Source: SIG299 sp045531955 (lineage in GTDB: Bacteria; Bacillota; Clostridia; Lachnospirales; Lachnospiraceae). From it: 64,000 bases of DNA. This document shows, piece after piece, positions 60,616-64,000 of the stretch. The notes beneath the pieces are model-generated. The model saw nothing but the letters and a program-made list of their open reading frames with translations. It was not told the origin of the DNA and searched no databases. The stretch spans positions 113,024 through 177,023 of the forward strand of contig JAZSFC010000006.1 in the NCBI GenBank assembly GCA_045531955.1, given 5' to 3'. A program made the translations under genes and the position numbers. The stretch's first letter is position 1; the number at the start of each line of letters is the position of its first letter.

Positions 60616-63165
60616 ATGGATGAACATATTTTTGACAAGGTTCAGGAAGTTGACTTAAAGAAAACGATGGAAACATCGTATGTCAACTATGCGATGTCTG
60701 TTATCGTAGCCCGTGCCCTGCCGGATGCAAGAGATGGTTTAAAGCCTGTACAGAGAAGAATTCTGTACGCAATGATAGAATTAAATAACGGTCCTGACAA
60801 GCCACATCGTAAGTGTGCCCGTATCGTCGGCGATACCATGGGTAAATATCATCCACATGGCGATAGCTCTATTTATGGTGCACTCGTAAATCTCGCCCAG
60901 GATTGGTCCACCCGTTATCCGCTAGTAGACGGTCACGGAAACTTTGGTTCTGTAGATGGTGACGGTGCAGCTGCTATGCGATACACCGAAGCCCGTCTCA
61001 GTAAGGTTTCCATGGAAATGTTATCCGATATTAACAAGGATACCGTTACCTTTATTCCAAACTTTGATGAAACTGAAAAGGAACCATTGGTTCTTCCTTC
61101 CCGTTTTCCAAATCTTTTAGTAAACGGTACTTCCGGTATTGCAGTAGGTATGGCAACCAACATTCCTCCTCATAATATGAGAGAGGTAATTAATGCGGTT
61201 ATCCGTATTATTGATAATAAGGTAGAAGATAAGGAAACAACTATTGATGAGTTAATGACCATCGTAAAAGGTCCTGACTTTCCTACCGGTGCAACAATTC
61301 TCGGCACCAGAGGTATCAACGAAGCATATCGTACCGGACGTGGTAAAATAAAAGTTCGTGCGGTAACGGATATTGAACCAATGGCAAACGGTAAAAACCG
61401 TATTGTTGTTACTGAGCTTCCTTACATGGTAAACAAAGCACGTTTAATTGAAAAGATTGCTGACCTTGTAAAAGAAAAAAAGATTGACGGTATTACTGAG
61501 CTTCGTGATGAATCTGACAGAAGCGGTATGCGTGTCTGTATAGAACTTCGTCGTGATGTTAATCCGAATGTTATTTTAAATCAGCTGTATAAGCATACCC
61601 AGCTGCAGGACACTTTTGGTGTAATTATGCTGGCATTGGTAGATAATGAACCTAAGGTGCTTAATTTATACGATGCATTAAGCGTATATTTGCGGCATCA
61701 GGAGGACGTTGTTACCAGACGTACAAAATATGATTTAAACAAGGCAGAAGAACGTGCTCATATTTTAAAAGGATTATTAATTGCTTTAGATCATATTGAT
61801 GAGGTTATCAAAATAATCCGTGCTGCGAAAAATGTTGCAGAGGCAAAGGCTCAGTTAATTGAGAGCTTTGGTTTGGATGATGCACAGGCACAGGCTATTG
61901 TTGATATGCGTCTCCGTGCTCTTACCGGTTTGGAAAGAGAAAGACTGGAGCAGGAATATGCAGACCTCATGAAGAAAATTGAAGAATTTAAGTTAATTCT
62001 TTCCGATGAAAAAGTTCTTCTTGGAGTTATTAAAGAAGAAATCGGTGTTATCCGCGATAAATATGGGGATGACAGAAGAACTGCCATCGGCATTGATATG
62101 GATGATTTCACGGATGAAGATTTAATTCCTGATGAAAATACCGTAGTTGCCATTACCCACCTTGGATATATCAAGCGTATGACGGTAGATAATTTCAAGG
62201 CGCAGCACCGTGGCGGCAAGGGTATTAAGGGAATGCAGACTATCGAAGAAGATTACATCGAAGATATGTTTATGACTACGACCCATCATTATATTATGTT
62301 CCTTACCAATAAGGGTCGTGCATATCGTATCAAGGCCTATGAAATTCCGGAGGCAAGCCGTACCGCAAGAGGCACCGCTATTATCAATCTGCTGCAGCTG
62401 CAGCCTGGCGAAAAGGTAACTGCCGGTATTGCATTAAAGGAATTTGATGAAGAGCGTTACTTATTCTTGGCAACCAAGTCCGGTATTGTAAAGAAAACAA
62501 AGATTAAAAACTTTGCCCATATCCGTAAGACAGGTATTCAGGCGATTAACTTAAAGGATGACGATGTACTTATCGGTGCGAAAGCAACCAATAACCAAAA
62601 AGATATTCTGTTAATTACCAAACACGGAATGAGTATCCGTTTTAATGAGCAGGATGTACGTGCAACCGGCAGAAGCTCCATGGGTGTTATCGGTATGACT
62701 CTTACAGAAGGTGATGAGGTTGTATCCATGCAGCTTACTTCCCAGGGTGAATATGTTCTGGTAGCTTCCGAATTTGGTTATGGAAAACTCACCGATGTAA
62801 ACGAATTTTCTGCACAACGCCGTGGCGGTAAAGGTGTGAAGTGTTATAAGATTATCGAAAAGACCGGTGATGTTGTAGGTGCAAAGATTCTTAGTCTTGA
62901 AAATGAGATGATGATTATTACTAATGAAGGAATTATTATCCGTATGCTGGTTAGCGACATCAGTATTGTAGGAAGAAATACTTCCGGCGTTAAATTAATC
63001 AACATTGATAATGAAAAGGGTATCCGTGTAGCAAGTATTGCCAGAGTAAAAGAAGCAATGAATACCGAGCAAATGGAAGCCCAGCTTTTGGATGAGAATG
63101 CAGAAGTAATTGATGATGAAGAAGCGACCGAAGAATTTGTAGCAGAAGAAACAATAGAAGAATAG
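60616..63165 (+). CDS. gyrA: DNA gyrase subunit A
   Basis: 849 residues. Catalytic Tyr in AAMRYTEARL, DNA-gate region DARDGLKPVQRRI, and the beta-propeller with QRRGGKGVKC (GyrA box). The quinolone-determining segment reads HPHGDSSIYGALV: Gly stands where E. coli has Asp87. Acidic C-terminal tail (EEATEEFVAEETIEE). Starts 22 bases after gyrB; ends the operon. Confidence 0.98.
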   Translation: MDEHIFDKVQEVDLKKTMETSYVNYAMSVIVARALPDARDGLKPVQRRILYAMIELNNGPDKPHRKCARIVGDTMGKYHPHGDSSIYGALVNLAQDWSTRYPLVDGHGNFGSVDGDGAAAMRYTEARLSKVSMEMLSDINKDTVTFIPNFDETEKEPLVLPSRFPNLLVNGTSGIAVGMATNIPPHNMREVINAVIRIIDNKVEDKETTIDELMTIVKGPDFPTGATILGTRGINEAYRTGRGKIKVRAVTDIEPMANGKNRIVVTELPYMVNKARLIEKIADLVKEKKIDGITELRDESDRSGMRVCIELRRDVNPNVILNQLYKHTQLQDTFGVIMLALVDNEPKVLNLYDALSVYLRHQEDVVTRRTKYDLNKAEERAHILKGLLIALDHIDEVIKIIRAAKNVAEAKAQLIESFGLDDAQAQAIVDMRLRALTGLERERLEQEYADLMKKIEEFKLILSDEKVLLGVIKEEIGVIRDKYGDDRRTAIGIDMDDFTDEDLIPDENTVVAITHLGYIKRMTVDNFKAQHRGGKGIKGMQTIEEDYIEDMFMTTTHHYIMFLTNKGRAYRIKAYEIPEASRTARGTAIINLLQLQPGEKVTAGIALKEFDEERYLFLATKSGIVKKTKIKNFAHIRKTGIQAINLKDDDVLIGAKATNNQKDILLITKHGMSIRFNEQDVRATGRSSMGVIGMTLTEGDEVVSMQLTSQGEYVLVASEFGYGKLTDVNEFSAQRRGGKGVKCYKIIEKTGDVVGAKILSLENEMMIITNEGIIIRMLVSDISIVGRNTSGVKLINIDNEKGIRVASIARVKEAMNTEQMEAQLLDENAEVIDDEEATEEFVAEETIEE

Positions 63166-63173
63166 TATTACAA

Positions 63174-63218
63174 GAAGAGAATTTATAGATACAACCTATA
63201 GATTCTCTTCTTTATTAT
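63174..63218 (+). terminator. terminator of the dnaA-gyrA operon
   Basis: 15-bp stem GAAGAGAATTTATAG/CTATAGATTCTCTTC (one wobble) with a 7-base loop, followed by TTTATTATAT. Confidence 0.88.
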
Positions 63219-63340
63219 ATAGAAAAAAGATTCTATGTATATATAAGGAAGAGAAAGGTACAATATATAGTGTACTATTTTAATTGTGTCTACTATATAA
63301 ACAATAGCAAAAATTATTTTCAAAAAATAAGAAAAAACCG

Positions 63341-63369
63341 TTGACAGAAAGGATTTTCTTTGATAAACT
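63341..63369 (+). promoter_or_regulatory. promoter of tRNA-Ser
   Basis: TTGACA (63341-63346), 17-base spacer, TAAACT (63364-63369). Confidence 0.8.
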
Positions 63370-63443
63370 AATCAATGCACACGCGTAGAAATACATGTGT
63401 AGCAATAGAAAATCGAATACCTTGGTAGCGAATTTTCAGGCAA

Positions 63444-63531
63444 GGAGATGTACTCAAGTGGCTGAAGAGGCGCCCCTGCTAAGGGTGTAGGTCGGGCGAC
63501 CGGCGCGAGGGTTCAAATCCCTCCATCTCCG
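63444..63531 (+). tRNA. tRNA-Ser (anticodon GCU)
   Basis: 88 nt class II tRNA. Acceptor GGAGATG/CATCTCC, anticodon stem CGCCC/GGGTG around CTGCTAA, long variable arm (GTCGGGCGACCGGC), T-arm GAGGG-TTCAAAT-CCCTC, discriminator G. CCA not encoded. Reads AGC and AGU. Confidence 0.96.
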
Positions 63532-63559
63532 TTCAATATCAGATTTTAAAAATTTGGTG

Positions 63560-63588
63560 TTGACAAACCACAAACCATGTGGTAACAT
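63560..63588 (+). promoter_or_regulatory. rRNA promoter P1
   Basis: TTGACA (63560-63565), 17-base spacer, TAACAT (63583-63588). Confidence 0.75.
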
Positions 63589-63651
63589 AACGAAGCTGTC
63601 TAAAATGAGTGAATCGTTAATACAATTCAAAAAACTTTTTTAAAAACTTTT

Positions 63652-63690
63652 AAAAAAGTGCTTGACAATGAAAATGAGTTGTGATAAGAT
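63652..63690 (+). promoter_or_regulatory. rRNA promoter P2
   Basis: TTGACA (63662-63667), 17-base spacer, TAAGAT (63685-63690), preceded by AAAAAAGTGC and A/T tracts as at the tRNA-Lys promoters. Confidence 0.85.
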
Positions 63691-64000
63691 AAACGAGTCG
63701 CTTGCGAGAACAACAGCAAGAAACAAACCGCAACCAGACGTCAGTCGGTTGCAGCGGAATCTGAGAATTTCGCGGTGGAACTGAAAGTTCCGCCTGGGAC
63801 CTTGATAATTAAACAGTGAAACAACCCTGAAAATTCAATGAATTTACATTCTAAGAACAAAGCGAATTGAAATTCGCTTGACCTTAGAAATCAGTAAATG
63901 CGACTTGAGAAGTCGCAAACATCGAAAGATGTACGGAACGAACCTTTGCTTTTTAGGAAGCCAGAGAGTAGTTCTGAGAGGAAACAAACATTTCAACATG
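63691..64000 (+). other. rRNA operon leader, 16S gene expected at the window edge
   Basis: No ORF. Contains stems such as GGTGGAACTGAAAGTTCCGCC, AGCGAATT-GA-AATTCGCT and GCGACTT-GAG-AAGTCGC, as in processing leaders before 16S rRNA. The last bases (TTTCAACATG) fit the position just before the AGAGTTTGATC start of 16S genes, which itself is not in the window. Confidence 0.75.

Noticed and set aside
1..64000. CRISPR array, prophage, insertion sequence with transposase, or integron
   Set aside because: No regularly spaced repeats, no transposase, integrase or phage structural genes were seen on either strand.

Overview
The window looks like the replication-origin region of a Gram-positive anaerobe of the Clostridia, most probably family Lachnospiraceae. 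The evidence is the rpmH-rnpA-yidD-yidC-jag-mnmE-mnmG-rsmG block beside dnaA-dnaN-S4-recF-gyrB-gyrA, two perfect parS sites with parAB, tRNA genes without encoded CCA, the moderately AT-rich composition, and typical clostridial families (RicT, YaaR, DUF3881, DUF4446, TSCPD, DUF2812). The genus cannot be fixed from the sequence alone.

Layout. 0-3.4 kb: a tmk-slot cluster on the minus strand (guanylate-kinase-like gene, yaaR, holB, ricT, start of a trmN6-like gene). 3.5-7.6 kb: tRNA-Lys, a membrane protein, a 55-residue orphan ORF, a secreted C39-like peptidase and a VanRS-like two-component pair. 7.7-17 kb: a polysaccharide-use operon (GH53 endo-galactanase, GH13 amylase, binding protein, two ABC permeases) behind a divergently placed LacI-type regulator, with matching operators at both promoters. 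17-21.7 kb: a little-understood locus made of a protein kinase-STAND NTPase-TPR protein, a possible DNA-binding partner, and a separate micro-operon of a 59-residue and a 13-residue ORF. The same 17-bp palindrome sits at the same distance from the -10 box in front of both transcription units. 21.8-32.7 kb: mixed housekeeping genes (aldo/keto reductase, metallo-beta-lactamase fold protein, trmB, trxA, a D-Ala-D-Ala carboxypeptidase, chemoreceptor, PadR/DUF2812 pair) and two tRNAs. 32.7-41.4 kb: a signalling operon of two HD-GYP proteins and two hybrid histidine kinases, one of them fused to a DegV domain. 41.5-47.7 kb: a GltD-like oxidoreductase, DUF4446, parB, parA, degU, degS, rsmG. 47.7-54.2 kb: mnmG to rpmH. 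54.2-56.1 kb: origin region with dnaA. 56.1-63.2 kb: dnaN, S4 gene, recF, gyrB, gyrA. 63.3-64 kb: tRNA-Ser and the tandem promoters and leader of an rRNA operon whose 16S gene should begin at or just beyond the window edge.

Strand use fits bidirectional replication from about 54-56 kb: genes to the left are mostly on the minus strand and genes to the right on the plus strand. Many convergent pairs share a single bidirectional hairpin terminator.

The points most worth following up are the palindrome-linked kinase/STAND plus micro-ORF locus (17.0-21.7 kb), a duplicated 62-64-bp structured leader in front of the S4 gene and gyrB (its second copy encodes the RecF C-terminus), two nested inverted-repeat elements (32.5 and 53.3 kb), and the kinase-receiver-DegV fusion.
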